From Marinosulfonomonas sp. (GTDB lineage Bacteria; Pseudomonadota; Alphaproteobacteria; Rhodobacterales; Rhodobacteraceae): 55,296 bases of DNA. The notes under the pieces were generated by a model. The model was not told the origin of the DNA. It worked only from the letters and a program-made list of their open reading frames with translations, and made no database searches. The stretch spans positions 1 through 55,296 of the forward strand of contig JALSRG010000050.1 in the NCBI GenBank assembly GCA_026984915.1, given 5' to 3'. Below, piece by piece: positions 40,996 to 50,135 of this stretch. Position 1 is the stretch's first letter; every line of letters starts with the position of its first letter. The translations under genes were made by a program, and so were the position numbers.

Positions 40996-42006
40996 ATGAA
41001 GAAATTATTTGCCCAAGCCGCCGTTGCCGCACTGGCTGTCGGATTTGCCACCGAAGCAATGGCAACGGAATGGAATGTATCGCTCTGGGGCAAACGTCGC
41101 GCCTTTACCGAACATGTGGAAAAACTGGCGGAACTGGTCAGCCAGAAGACCAATGGCGAATTCACCCTGAACATTTCCTATGGCGGTCTGTCCAAAAACA
41201 AGGAAAATCTGGACGGGATCAGCATCGGTGCTTTTGAAATGGCGCAATTCTGTGCCGGCTATCACCGCGACAAGAACCCGACAATCACCGTGCTCGAATT
41301 GCCGTTTCTCGGGGTCAACACGCTGGAAGAAGAGGTTGCTGTTTCCAATGCCGTCTACGCCCACCCGGCGGTGCAGGCCGATCTTGCGCGCTGGAACGCC
41401 AAACTGCTGATGCCATCACCGATGCCGCAGTACAATATCGTCGGGCGGGGCACGCCGCCGTCAACGCTGGATGATTTCAAGGGCATGCGGGTACGGGCAA
41501 CAGGTGGCATCGGCAAGGCATTTGCCGCCGTTGGGGCCGTCCCGACCTCGGTGACAGCGACCGAGGCTTACAACGCGATGGAATCGGGCGTTGTGGATAC
41601 AGTGGCTTTCGCGCCCCATGCCCATCTCGCGTTTCGGACCATTGACATCGCCGACTGGTGGACGGAAAACCTGAACCCCGGCACGGTGAACTGCCCGGTT
41701 GTCGTCAATATCGACGCCTACAACGCATTGACCGACGCGGAACGCACAGCGCTTGACAGCTCGATCGACGAGGCCGTTCAGCATTATGTGGACAACTACA
41801 AGGAACTGTTGGTCAAATGGGACGGAATTCTGAAGGAAAAAAACGTGGAACGCGTGCATCTTTCTGACGACGTGATCAACGCTTTTCGCGCCGCTGCGGC
41901 CGACCCGATCCGCGAGCAATGGATCAAGGACATGAGTGCGCAGGGCCTGCCGGCACAAGAGCTGTATGATCTGGTGATGGACACCCTGAAAAAGCAGCGC
42001 ATGTAA
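40996..42006 (+). CDS. dctP: TRAP transporter substrate-binding protein (DctP family)
   Basis: Periplasmic solute receptor of a tripartite ATP-independent transporter. The 336-residue precursor has a signal peptide of about 23 residues (FAQAAVAALAVGFATEAMA). The GMRVRATGG segment contains the Arg that in this family salt-bridges a substrate carboxylate. Hence an organic acid is expected, but its identity is not readable. GGGAGGACACT precedes the ATG. dctQ follows after 63 bp that contain a strong stem-loop. Confidence 0.9.
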   Translation: MKKLFAQAAVAALAVGFATEAMATEWNVSLWGKRRAFTEHVEKLAELVSQKTNGEFTLNISYGGLSKNKENLDGISIGAFEMAQFCAGYHRDKNPTITVLELPFLGVNTLEEEVAVSNAVYAHPAVQADLARWNAKLLMPSPMPQYNIVGRGTPPSTLDDFKGMRVRATGGIGKAFAAVGAVPTSVTATEAYNAMESGVVDTVAFAPHAHLAFRTIDIADWWTENLNPGTVNCPVVVNIDAYNALTDAERTALDSSIDEAVQHYVDNYKELLVKWDGILKEKNVERVHLSDDVINAFRAAAADPIREQWIKDMSAQGLPAQELYDLVMDTLKKQRM

Positions 42007-42021
42007 TACAAGAGCCGTAGA

Positions 42022-42044
42022 GCCCCCGGCTTGAAGCCGGGGGC
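42022..42044 (+). other. Intercistronic stem-loop between dctP and dctQ
   Basis: GCCCCCGGC-N5-GCCGGGGGC is a perfect 9-bp GC-rich stem 16 bp after the dctP stop. It has no following T-run, so it is more likely an mRNA-stabilising or partial-attenuation element than a full terminator. Confidence 0.7.
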
Positions 42045-42069
42045 CGCCACATTGTGGGGAAGCGTGTAA

Positions 42070-42732
42070 ATGGCAGGAAACTCTGCGGTTCTGGAAGACG
42101 ACAGCCTTTTAAGTCGTCTGGACCGCGACCTATACAGATTTGAGCGCTTTCTCGCGCTCGTCAGCGGTATTGCGGTGTTTTCACTGATGATTCTGGCCGT
42201 CATATCCGTGGGCGGGCGTAATCTGATGAACAGGCCCCTGCCCGGCTATGTTGACTGGATCGAGCAGGCCATGCCTCTGATTGCCTTTATGGGGATCGCC
42301 TATACCCAGCGTGACGGCGGCCATATCCGCATGGATATGCTGATCGGGAAACTGCATGGCCGGGCGCAATGGCTGTTCGAGTTCATTTCGACACTGCTCA
42401 TGCTGCTTTTGATGGTTCTTCTGGTTTGGGGAAGCTGGGCCCATTTTCAGCGCAGCTTCGACTTTGCCGCGCCCCTGTGGAGCCGGGACAGTTCCATCGA
42501 TATTTCAATCCCGCTATGGCCCGCCAAATTGCTGGTGCCCGTGGCCTTTACGGTGATGTGCGCCCGCCTGCTGCTGCAGCTATGGGGGTATGGGCGCGCC
42601 CTGTGGCTGAACCTTGAGCGCCCCGTCGCTGTCCCGCTGGTACAGGGTGCTGCGGAACTCGCTGCGGAAGAAGCGCAATTGGTGGCGGAACTCAGTGAGC
42701 ACCCGGATGCGGCCAAAGGGAAAGACGACTGA
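42070..42732 (+). CDS. dctQ: TRAP transporter small permease (DctQ family)
   Basis: A 220-residue small membrane subunit with four predicted helices (about 30-55, 70-88, 105-130, 155-175) and the DctQ signature GYVDWIEQAMPLIAFMGIAYTQRDGGHIRMD. The C-terminal 40 residues are acidic and cytosolic. It pairs with DctM for sodium-driven uptake. Its stop overlaps the dctM start by one base. Confidence 0.92.
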   Translation: MAGNSAVLEDDSLLSRLDRDLYRFERFLALVSGIAVFSLMILAVISVGGRNLMNRPLPGYVDWIEQAMPLIAFMGIAYTQRDGGHIRMDMLIGKLHGRAQWLFEFISTLLMLLLMVLLVWGSWAHFQRSFDFAAPLWSRDSSIDISIPLWPAKLLVPVAFTVMCARLLLQLWGYGRALWLNLERPVAVPLVQGAAELAAEEAQLVAELSEHPDAAKGKDD

Positions 42733-44132
42733 TGGAACCCATTGAAATCGGCATCATTGTATCCGGCGCCATGCTTGTCATGGTCTTGCTGGGAATGCGT
42801 GTCGCCTTTGCCGCGGGGTTGGCCGGGCTGACCGGGCTTGTCTGGATCTTCTGGGCGAAGTTCGGATATGCCCCTGACAAATTCGGCAAGGCGTTCACGG
42901 TTTCCGTAAAGATCGCCGGACAAGTGCCGCATTCCAAGATTTCATCCCAGGCGCTTTCGCTCATTCCCACCTTCATACTCATCGGCTATCTCGCCTATTA
43001 CGCCGGGCTGACACAGGCCCTTTTCGAAGCGGCCAAACGCTGGGTCGGCTGGCTGCCCGGCGGTATGGCGGTCGCGACAATCTTTGCCACGGCCGGATTT
43101 GCCGCCGTGTCCGGGGCAAGTGTGGCAACGGCAGCCGTTTTTGCCAGAATTGCCATCCCTGAGATGCTGAAGATGGGCTATGACAAGCGTTTTGCCGCAG
43201 GTGTTGTCGCCGCCGGGGGCACATTGGCCTCGATGATCCCGCCTTCGGCGATTCTGGTAATCTACGCGATCATTGTCGAGCAGGATGTCGGCAAGCTGCT
43301 ATTGGCCGGGTTCATTCCAGGCGCCTTCTCTGCGGTCATCTATGCCACCCTGATCGTCGGTCTGGCACTTGTCATTCCAAATTTCGGCCCGCCGAAGGGG
43401 GGGTATAGCTGGGCTGAGAGGTTCAAATCCCTGCCGCCGGCATTTCCGATCGCATTCGTCGTTCTGATCATCGTGTTCTTTATCTACAACCCGTTTGGCG
43501 GTGACGCCTGGGGCACCCCGACCGAAGGCGGTGCATTGGGGGCGTTTGTTGTTTTCTGCATGGCAGTCTGGAAGGGAATGCGCTGGACCCAGCTAAAAGA
43601 TGCCCTGCTGGAATCGGCAAAACTGGCGGTCATGATTTTCACCATCATCTGGGGCGTGCTGATCTATGTGCGGTTTCTGGGTTTTGCCGATCTGCCACGT
43701 GCTTTTGCCGAATGGATATCCGGGCTGCACCAGCCGCCGATGCTGACATTGGTTCTGATCCTCCTGGCCTATGCAGTGCTTGGCATGTTCATGGACGCGA
43801 TCGGCATGCTGCTTCTGACGCTTCCGGTGGTTTATCCGGCCGTGATGGCCCTGAATGGCGGCGACACGGTAAGCGCCGCCGACAGTGCATTTGGCATGTC
43901 CGGCCCAATGTGCGCGATCTGGTTTGGAATTCTTGTGGTGAAAATGGCCGAGTTCTGCCTGATCACCCCCCCCATAGGACTCAACTGTTTTGTCGTGGCC
44001 GGGGTGCGCGATGACCTGACGGTACAGGATGTTTTCCGCGGTGTGACCCCCTTTTTCCTGGCGGATGCGGTGACGATCGCCCTGCTCATTACCTTTCCCT
44101 GGATTGTTCTCTGGCTGCCATCTCTGGCCTAG
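42732..44132 (+). CDS. dctM: TRAP transporter large permease (DctM family)
   Basis: The 466-residue channel subunit of the TRAP system with about 12-13 membrane helices. FAAVSGASVATAAVFARIAIPEM and GGTLASMIPPSAILVIYAIIVEQ are the DctM conserved loops. Length is slightly above the usual 425. Translational coupling with dctQ (TGATG) and co-orientation with dctP mark a complete dctPQM set. Substrate not readable. Confidence 0.93.
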   Translation: MEPIEIGIIVSGAMLVMVLLGMRVAFAAGLAGLTGLVWIFWAKFGYAPDKFGKAFTVSVKIAGQVPHSKISSQALSLIPTFILIGYLAYYAGLTQALFEAAKRWVGWLPGGMAVATIFATAGFAAVSGASVATAAVFARIAIPEMLKMGYDKRFAAGVVAAGGTLASMIPPSAILVIYAIIVEQDVGKLLLAGFIPGAFSAVIYATLIVGLALVIPNFGPPKGGYSWAERFKSLPPAFPIAFVVLIIVFFIYNPFGGDAWGTPTEGGALGAFVVFCMAVWKGMRWTQLKDALLESAKLAVMIFTIIWGVLIYVRFLGFADLPRAFAEWISGLHQPPMLTLVLILLAYAVLGMFMDAIGMLLLTLPVVYPAVMALNGGDTVSAADSAFGMSGPMCAIWFGILVVKMAEFCLITPPIGLNCFVVAGVRDDLTVQDVFRGVTPFFLADAVTIALLITFPWIVLWLPSLA

Positions 44133-44327
44133 GCTTATTTCCCCTGTCCCCTTGTCTCATCCAGCAAGGATGCCTTGCAACAAAGGCGCGCCGCTTGCCG
44201 AAAGGGCAGCGATTTTACATGAACGCTTGATGCATGCCCGTCTGGCCACCTATGAAAGAAAAGCCCACTGCCGGGGCCCGTTTGGTTATTGGGCCTTGCT
44301 GTCAGGGAGAAAACGACCGGAGCCGGA

Positions 44328-45305
44328 ATGAGACAAGCCCGCAGACCAAACACCGATATGTTGCTTGCAGACATCGGCGGGACAAATACACGCGTAGCGC
44401 TGGCATCCGGCGGGGCTGTATCGCCGGATTCCATCCGGCGCTACAGCAACAGGAAGCATGGCAGTTTTTTCTCAGTACTGGAAAAATATGGCCGGGAAAT
44501 GGGGCGTATTGATTATAATTCGGCCTGCGTCGCTGTTGCCGGCCCGGTGCGAAATGGCCGGGCGCATATGACCAACCTGGAATGGGTGCTGGATCTGGAT
44601 ACCCTGCGGCAAGCCACAAAAGCCGGGAATGTCGCCATTCTGAATGATCTCGAAGCGCAGGGATACGCCTTGGGGCATATACCTGACAAACATCTTTTGC
44701 CGGTTCAGGGACCACCCTGTAACATGCCGGGTGCAACACGTCTGGTTGTTGGTCTGGGCACCGGGTTCAATACGGCCGCCGTATTCGAGCGGGCAGATAC
44801 ACGGCTGGTCACGCCCTCTGAAAGCGGGCAGATGAATTTTCCTGCCCTTGGCCGTGAGGAGTGCGCTTTTTGTGAGTACGTTGCCGAGCGCCACGGGTTT
44901 CCCAGCCTTGACCGTATTCTGTCCGGGCGCGGGCTGGAGACTCTTTTTGCCTGGCGCAGGCAATTGTCGGGTTCAGCGGAACAACTGCGCGCTGCAGAAA
45001 TCATTCAGGCAGTTGCCCGGAATGACAACCGGCACGCGACGCAGACAACCCGTCTGTTTGTGCGCATGCTGGGAACGGTGGCGGGTAACCTTGCATTAAC
45101 TTACCTTCCCTTTGGTGGCCTTTATCTGACCGGCGGAGTCGCCCGCGCCATTGCGCCCTACCTGACCCGTTTCGGATTTCATGAAAGTTTTGAAAACAAG
45201 GGGCGCTTCAGAGAATTCATGCGCGGATTTCCGGTCTTTGTCATAGATGATGACTATGCTGCCTTGACGGGCTGCGCCGCCTATCTGAATGGGTACTCCG
45301 GCTGA
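44328..45305 (+). CDS. glk: Glucokinase (Glk family)
   Basis: Phosphorylates glucose at C6 using ATP. The 325-residue protein has the ASKHA phosphate-1 loop MLLADIGGTNTRVAL near the N-terminus, ILNDLEAQGYAL (with the catalytic Asp), VVGLGTGFNT, and LYLTGGVARAIAPYL near the end, as in the E. coli-type Glk family rather than ROK kinases. ATG 44328 is preferred; a TTG at 44289 and an internal ATG at 44358 are alternatives. Sits 195 bp after dctM; no direct link to the transporter is shown. Confidence 0.85.
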   Translation: MRQARRPNTDMLLADIGGTNTRVALASGGAVSPDSIRRYSNRKHGSFFSVLEKYGREMGRIDYNSACVAVAGPVRNGRAHMTNLEWVLDLDTLRQATKAGNVAILNDLEAQGYALGHIPDKHLLPVQGPPCNMPGATRLVVGLGTGFNTAAVFERADTRLVTPSESGQMNFPALGREECAFCEYVAERHGFPSLDRILSGRGLETLFAWRRQLSGSAEQLRAAEIIQAVARNDNRHATQTTRLFVRMLGTVAGNLALTYLPFGGLYLTGGVARAIAPYLTRFGFHESFENKGRFREFMRGFPVFVIDDDYAALTGCAAYLNGYSG

Positions 45306-45327
45306 ATTACCCGTCTGCAGAATCCCT

Positions 45328-45343
45328 GTAAGCGAATGTTAAC
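45328..45343 (+). promoter_or_regulatory. Probable CtrA box upstream of the chemotaxis operon
   Basis: GTAAGCGAATGTTAAC matches TTAA-N7-TTAAC except for the first base. It lies 101-116 bp upstream of the first chemotaxis gene (STAS). CtrA control of motility genes is known in Rhodobacterales. Confidence 0.5.
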
Positions 45344-45443
45344 TCCCTTCCCCTAAACCAAAGTTGCCCAGACCCAGGAAGAGGGAAAAGAAAGTGCATT
45401 CGGCAATTTCGACACACGCCGCCAATCAGGGGGGAGAGAGCAA

Positions 45444-45719
45444 ATGACCGCGACAATCGTCCTGCAACCGCGATTGAATCTGGACGTTGTTCAGGCTCTT
45501 TCGGACGAGATTTCTGCTTGTGAAGGCAAGGACCTGGAATTCGATGCATCTCAGGTGACCCATCTGGGAACTCTCTGCCTGCAGGTTCTGTTGGCGGCGG
45601 CGCGCGACTGGGCCGTCGCGGGGGCGGCCTTCCGCATGGTCAGACCTTCAGAGTCCTGCCTCGCGCAACTGGCACTATTTGGCCTGACACCTGAAACATT
45701 TGCCGGAGGAAATGTATGA
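45444..45719 (+). CDS. STAS-domain protein of the chemotaxis operon
   Basis: A 91-residue single STAS domain (anti-sigma-factor-antagonist-like). EFDASQVTHLGTLCLQVLLAAARDW has the position of the regulatory loop; the usual Ser/Thr phosphoacceptor in D.S..T/S..G reads SQVTHLGTL here, so phospho-regulation is uncertain. GGGGGGAGAGAG precedes the ATG. It is the first gene of the che operon and overlaps the next start by four bases (ATGA). Such STAS genes head several alphaproteobacterial che clusters. Confidence 0.82.
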   Translation: MTATIVLQPRLNLDVVQALSDEISACEGKDLEFDASQVTHLGTLCLQVLLAAARDWAVAGAAFRMVRPSESCLAQLALFGLTPETFAGGNV

Positions 45720-46087
45720 GCCTCAATATTCTCGCTGTCGACGACAGCCGAACCATGCGTGACATGCTGAAACTGACCCTTGGACAGGCGGGTTTCACCA
45801 CCCATCTGGCCGAAGATGGCGAAGATGGCCTGGCCGTTCTGGAAAATCTGGATCCCGAACCCGACGCCATAATAACTGACATAAACATGCCGCGGCTTGA
45901 CGGGTTTGGCTTTATCGAGGCGGTCCGAAAAATCAACAGGCATCGCGGAATTCCCATTCTGGTCCTGACAACGGAAAGCGCTCAGGAACTAAAGACCCGG
46001 GCCCGGAACGCCGGTGCAACCGGCTGGATTGTCAAACCCTTTGATCCGGAAAAGCTTGTGCGTGCCCTGCAGATGGTAACGGGGTAG
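45716..46087 (+). CDS. cheY: CheY-like response regulator (first copy)
   Basis: A 123-residue single-domain receiver. Acidic pocket VDDS (8-11), phospho-acceptor Asp55 in ITDINMPRLDG, Thr in LTTES and Lys in WIVKPFD are all present, so it should be phosphorylated by CheA. Whether it controls the flagellar motor or acts as a phosphate sink cannot be decided. Coupled to the STAS gene; cheA follows after six bases. Confidence 0.92.
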   Translation: MSLNILAVDDSRTMRDMLKLTLGQAGFTTHLAEDGEDGLAVLENLDPEPDAIITDINMPRLDGFGFIEAVRKINRHRGIPILVLTTESAQELKTRARNAGATGWIVKPFDPEKLVRALQMVTG

Positions 46088-46093
46088 CGGGAC

Positions 46094-48394
46094 ATGAATA
46101 CTCCAAACGATCCGATGGCAGAAATTCGTGCGACCTTCTTTGTCGAATGCGAAGAACTGCTCGAATCCCTTCAGGACGGGCTGCAGTCTTTGGAAAACGG
46201 CGAAACCGACGATGAAACAATCAACGTTGTTTTCCGCGCCGTGCATTCAATCAAAGGGGGCGCCGGAGCCTTTGGCCTCGAAGATCTGGTTGAATTTGCC
46301 CATAAGTTTGAATCCGTTCTGGATGCCGTTCGATCGCATGAGCTCGCGCCGGACAGCGCAGTACTTGCCGTTCTGTTCCAGGCCAACGACATGCTGAATG
46401 ATCTGGTTTTTGCAGCCAGAAACGGCGACGATATTGATAAAGCCAGAAGTGCCCGGATTCTCGAAACCCTCGCCACATACATCGACAGTGAAGACGCCTC
46501 GGACGATGACGTCCCCGATTTCACACCAATGACCCTGACACTGGATTTCGATGAAAACAGTGACGAGGATCCCGCCGATCCAAAGGCGTTACCCCCCTTG
46601 GCAGAGCTTGCTGACACGGCCGATGGCATGGCCCTCCCCGAATCCGGCACATCCGGGCATGACAAAACTCAAGACGGCAGCCCCCTGAACGGATTTGTCA
46701 TTCGGTTTGAGCCTCAGGACAGTCTGTTTGCCAGCGGAAATGAGCCGCTGTACTTGTTGCGTCTGCTCAGTGAAATGGGCGAAATGAGTACCTTTTGCGA
46801 CGCCTCGGCGTTACCGTCCCTCAAGGGGCTGCGTCAGGAAAAAGCCTATCTCGCGTGGGAAATCATCCTGGAAACCGACGAAGACGAAAGCACATTACGG
46901 GAGATTTTCGATTTTGTCGAAGATGTCTGTACCCTGACCATAAAACCGCTGGAACATTCGGACATTCTGGCGATGGAAACCCGGCAGTCAGCAAAACGAA
47001 AGAGCATCGGAAAAAAACCTTCTGCGGGTGAAGACACGCAACAATCCTCCCCCAAGGCAGAACCGCCCGCAAACGAAACCGATAACATCCCCGCCCCGGA
47101 AGGCCAGCCGGTACCGGCCCAAAACAATCCCGCAGTTGTTCCGGCAGATAACAAGCCCGCGCCCAACCGGCCAAAGGCCTCCAAAACAAAACCAACAGTC
47201 CGTGTCGATCTTGGTCGGATCGATCGCCTGGTCAATCTGGTCGGAGAATTGGTCATCAATCAGGCGATGATTTCTCAAAGCATTCAGGAGGCAGGCCTGC
47301 AAGCCAATCCGGAAATTGACAATGGCCTGAACGAATTCATGCAATTGACTCGGGAAATTCAGGACAGCGTCATGATGATAAGGGCGCAGCCGGTAAAATC
47401 CCTGTTTCAGAGAATGGCGCGAATTGTGCGTGAAACATCGGCTGATGTGGGCAAAACGGTACAACTTCGCACAGAGGGCGAGACGACCGAAGTCGATAAA
47501 ACTGTAATCGAGCATCTTGCTGACCCCCTTACGCATATGATCCGCAATGCCGTCGATCACGGGTTGGAAACTCCGCAGGACAGACGTGCAGCAGGAAAAC
47601 CAGAAGAAGGTATCATAACGCTTGCAGCCGAACACAGATCCGGCAGGGTTATCATTGAACTGTCTGACGATGGTGCCGGGATAGACCGCCCGCGCGTACT
47701 GCAAAAGGCCATTGAAAAGGGATTGGCTCCGGAAAATGCGGAACTGAGTGACACTGAAATTGATAATCTTCTGTTTCTGCCGGGGTTTTCGACCGCCAGC
47801 GAAGTTTCGAATCTGTCCGGGCGCGGTGTGGGTATGGACGTCGTGCGCAGTGCCATTCAGTCGCTGGGAGGACGCATTTCAATCCACTCCGTGCCGGGGA
47901 AGGGAACGACTTTTACCATCAGCCTGCCACTCACCCTTGCCGTACTTGACGGCATGGTTGTCGAAGTCGCACAGCAAACAATTGTTGTTCCGCTCAGCAC
48001 CATTTCGGAAACCCTGATGTTGACCCCGGATGTCATTCGCTCGCTCGGCACAGGCGCAAGCGTCGTGCAAATCAGAGAACGGTTTGTTCCCCTGCTGGAT
48101 CTGGGGGCTGAAATGGGGTTTCGGGCCCCATTGGAAAGCTATGTCGGAATGGTGGTTTTGCTGATCTCTCTGGAAGACGAAAGCCAGATGGCCATCATTG
48201 TCGACATGATCCGCGATCAGCGTCAGGTGGTCATAAAGGGATTGGAAGATACGTTCGGGCGTGTGCCGGGGGTTGCTGCTGCCACTATCCTCGGCGACGG
48301 AAAAATTGCGCTCATTCTTGACCCGGTCGATGTGGTTGAAAACTCAGGCACCGGAGACACTGATATTCCTACAAATCTTTCGCTAGCGGGATAA
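46094..48394 (+). CDS. cheA: Chemotaxis histidine kinase CheA
   Basis: Receptor-coupled kinase of 766 residues. HPt domain (about 1-125) with phospho-acceptor His51 in FRAVHSIKGGAGAFG; a long acidic and Pro-rich linker with a probable P2 region (about 195-300); dimerisation helix (DRLVNLVGELVINQAM); HATPase domain (about 460-620; DPLTHMIRNAVDHGLE, SDDGAGID, GRGVGMDVVR); and a C-terminal CheW-like domain (about 630-760). All catalytic elements are present. It should phosphorylate the two CheY proteins encoded on either side; the usual CheB partner is absent from the cluster. Confidence 0.96.
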   Translation: MNTPNDPMAEIRATFFVECEELLESLQDGLQSLENGETDDETINVVFRAVHSIKGGAGAFGLEDLVEFAHKFESVLDAVRSHELAPDSAVLAVLFQANDMLNDLVFAARNGDDIDKARSARILETLATYIDSEDASDDDVPDFTPMTLTLDFDENSDEDPADPKALPPLAELADTADGMALPESGTSGHDKTQDGSPLNGFVIRFEPQDSLFASGNEPLYLLRLLSEMGEMSTFCDASALPSLKGLRQEKAYLAWEIILETDEDESTLREIFDFVEDVCTLTIKPLEHSDILAMETRQSAKRKSIGKKPSAGEDTQQSSPKAEPPANETDNIPAPEGQPVPAQNNPAVVPADNKPAPNRPKASKTKPTVRVDLGRIDRLVNLVGELVINQAMISQSIQEAGLQANPEIDNGLNEFMQLTREIQDSVMMIRAQPVKSLFQRMARIVRETSADVGKTVQLRTEGETTEVDKTVIEHLADPLTHMIRNAVDHGLETPQDRRAAGKPEEGIITLAAEHRSGRVIIELSDDGAGIDRPRVLQKAIEKGLAPENAELSDTEIDNLLFLPGFSTASEVSNLSGRGVGMDVVRSAIQSLGGRISIHSVPGKGTTFTISLPLTLAVLDGMVVEVAQQTIVVPLSTISETLMLTPDVIRSLGTGASVVQIRERFVPLLDLGAEMGFRAPLESYVGMVVLLISLEDESQMAIIVDMIRDQRQVVIKGLEDTFGRVPGVAAATILGDGKIALILDPVDVVENSGTGDTDIPTNLSLAG

Positions 48395-48398
48395 CAAG

Positions 48399-48866
48399 AT
48401 GACCGATTCAACTGAAAACTTGCAAACTAACGAAATAGAACTTCTCACATTTCGCGTCGGCGATCAGGAATATGCAGTCGATATCATGTCCGTACGTGAA
48501 ATTCGTGGCTGGACCTCGGCCACGCCACTCCCGCACGCACCGTCTTTTGTGCGCGGTGTGATAAACCTCCGGGGAACCGTTTTGACAATCGTCGACCTGT
48601 CGGAAAGGCTGGGGATGGGCACAATTGCCGTCCGGGAACGCAATGTCATAATCGTTGTCCAAACGGCAGGACAGAACATTGGCCTTCTGGTTGATGCCGT
48701 CTCTGACATCCTTTCCCTACCCCTATCGGCTCTGCAGCCGCCACCGGAAGTTCCATCAGCAGGATCAAACAGTTTTGTCAGCGCCCTGACCATAGTCAAA
48801 GACCGCATGGTTCGCGTTCTGGATCTGAACTCGGCTCTTCCCTGCGAACCCCTTGAGGCTACGTAA
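48399..48866 (+). CDS. cheW: Chemotaxis coupling protein CheW
   Basis: Adaptor linking receptors to CheA. The 155-residue protein has the SH3-like double barrel of CheW: ELLTFRVGDQEYAVDIMSVREI, LPHAPSFVRGVINLRGTVLTIVDL and IGLLVDAVSDILSL. Length is normal. It starts four bases after the cheA stop and is followed two bases later by cheR. Confidence 0.96.
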   Translation: MTDSTENLQTNEIELLTFRVGDQEYAVDIMSVREIRGWTSATPLPHAPSFVRGVINLRGTVLTIVDLSERLGMGTIAVRERNVIIVVQTAGQNIGLLVDAVSDILSLPLSALQPPPEVPSAGSNSFVSALTIVKDRMVRVLDLNSALPCEPLEAT

Positions 48867-48868
48867 AG

Positions 48869-49732
48869 ATGCACCCGTCTCCCCAAAATCCGAGTATGAC
48901 CCAGTTGAGTGAGGCCCAGTTCAAAACCATTGCAGATCTTGCCTATCAGGAGGCTGGCCTGGTCTTTCCACCCAGCAAAGCCCCCCTGGTTCGTTCGAGG
49001 ATCATAAAGCGATTGCGTGCCCTGAAGATAAAGAGTTTTGAGGATTACTGTAGCTTCATCTCCGGTCAAGAAGGGGCAAACGAGCGCCGCATGATGGTTT
49101 CCTCGCTTACGACGAATATCTCCAGCTTTTTTCGCGAGCCACATCATTTTGAAATACTGAGAAAAGATGTACTGCCCCCCCTGCTGGAGCGGGCCCGCCA
49201 AGGGCAAAAAATCCGCATCTGGTCCGCCGGTTGTTCTACAGGACAGGAAGCCTATTCAATCGCAATAACCATTGCAGAAATGGAGCCGAAGCTTTCATCC
49301 ATGGATATTCGCATTCTCGCGTCAGACATTGACCCAGAGGTCATTCGCACCGGCCAAGAAGGCTTTTATCGGGCCAATGTCATTTCGGATGTGCCGGAAA
49401 ATCAACTAACGAAGTATTTCCAGCCAGAAGAATACAACGGAAAAAACGGGGCAAGGGTCATTCCCGAAATCCGCTCTATCGTTTCATTTCGTGAACTTAA
49501 TCTGCTGGGAGAATGGCCAATGAAACGGTCATTTGAAATCATCTTCTGCCGCAATGTGGTTATCTACTTTGATGCAGAAAGCAAGAAACGGCTGTGGGAG
49601 AAGTTCAATAGTTCTACCTCTCCCGGTGGCTGGTTGTTTATCGGGCATTCTGAACGCCTGCCGGACGACTGCCACGTTGATTATATAGCAGCCGGGCCGA
49701 CAGTCTACCGTCGACCGATAGAACAACACTAG
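48869..49732 (+). CDS. cheR: Chemotaxis methyltransferase CheR
   Basis: SAM-dependent methylation of receptor glutamates for adaptation. The 287-residue protein has the N-terminal helical domain (VRSRIIKRLRALKIKSFEDYC) and the SAM-binding domain with IRIWSAGCSTGQEAYSIAI and FEIIFCRNVVIYFD. An internal ATG at 48896 is an alternative start. The matching methylesterase CheB is missing from the cluster. Confidence 0.95.
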   Translation: MHPSPQNPSMTQLSEAQFKTIADLAYQEAGLVFPPSKAPLVRSRIIKRLRALKIKSFEDYCSFISGQEGANERRMMVSSLTTNISSFFREPHHFEILRKDVLPPLLERARQGQKIRIWSAGCSTGQEAYSIAITIAEMEPKLSSMDIRILASDIDPEVIRTGQEGFYRANVISDVPENQLTKYFQPEEYNGKNGARVIPEIRSIVSFRELNLLGEWPMKRSFEIIFCRNVVIYFDAESKKRLWEKFNSSTSPGGWLFIGHSERLPDDCHVDYIAAGPTVYRRPIEQH

Positions 49733-49748
49733 GAAGAGAGGCAAACCC

Positions 49749-50135
49749 ATGGCACTCAGAGACCAGATCCGCATCATGGTCGTCGATGACATGTCAACCA
49801 GTCGGGGGCTGATCACCCAGGCATTAGACGCATTCGGAGTTCGCAATATTGTTTCGGCCCAGGATGGGCAGTCGGCGTTGCAGTCGCTCTCACGCTCCCC
49901 GGTTCACCTTGTCATTTCTGACTATAACATGCCGGGCATGAGCGGCCTGCAATTGTTGCAGTCATTGCGGCAGGGCGCAAATACCAAGGGCTGCGGGTTC
50001 ATACTGATAACCGGCAGAGCAGATCGAGAAACGATTGCAACCGGTCAAAAGCTCGGCATGAATAACTTCATTGCAAAACCCTTTACTCCCCAGGAACTTC
50101 GATCCTGCATCGAAGCCGTTGTGGGGCGCCTATGA
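49749..50135 (+). CDS. cheY: CheY-like response regulator (second copy)
   Basis: A 128-residue receiver distinct from the first one. VVDDMSTSRG, phospho-acceptor Asp58 in ISDYNMPGMSG, ITGRADR and FIAKPFTPQELR complete the active site. The MSTSRG segment after the acidic pair resembles flagellar-motor CheY proteins (DDMSTMR). GGAAGAGAGG precedes the ATG. Its stop overlaps the next gene by four bases (ATGA). Confidence 0.92.
   Translation: MALRDQIRIMVVDDMSTSRGLITQALDAFGVRNIVSAQDGQSALQSLSRSPVHLVISDYNMPGMSGLQLLQSLRQGANTKGCGFILITGRADRETIATGQKLGMNNFIAKPFTPQELRSCIEAVVGRL

Noticed and set aside
44164-44178. Hairpin GCAAGG-ATG-CCTTGC after dctM
   Set aside because: Six-base stem with a three-base loop and no T-run; too weak to call.
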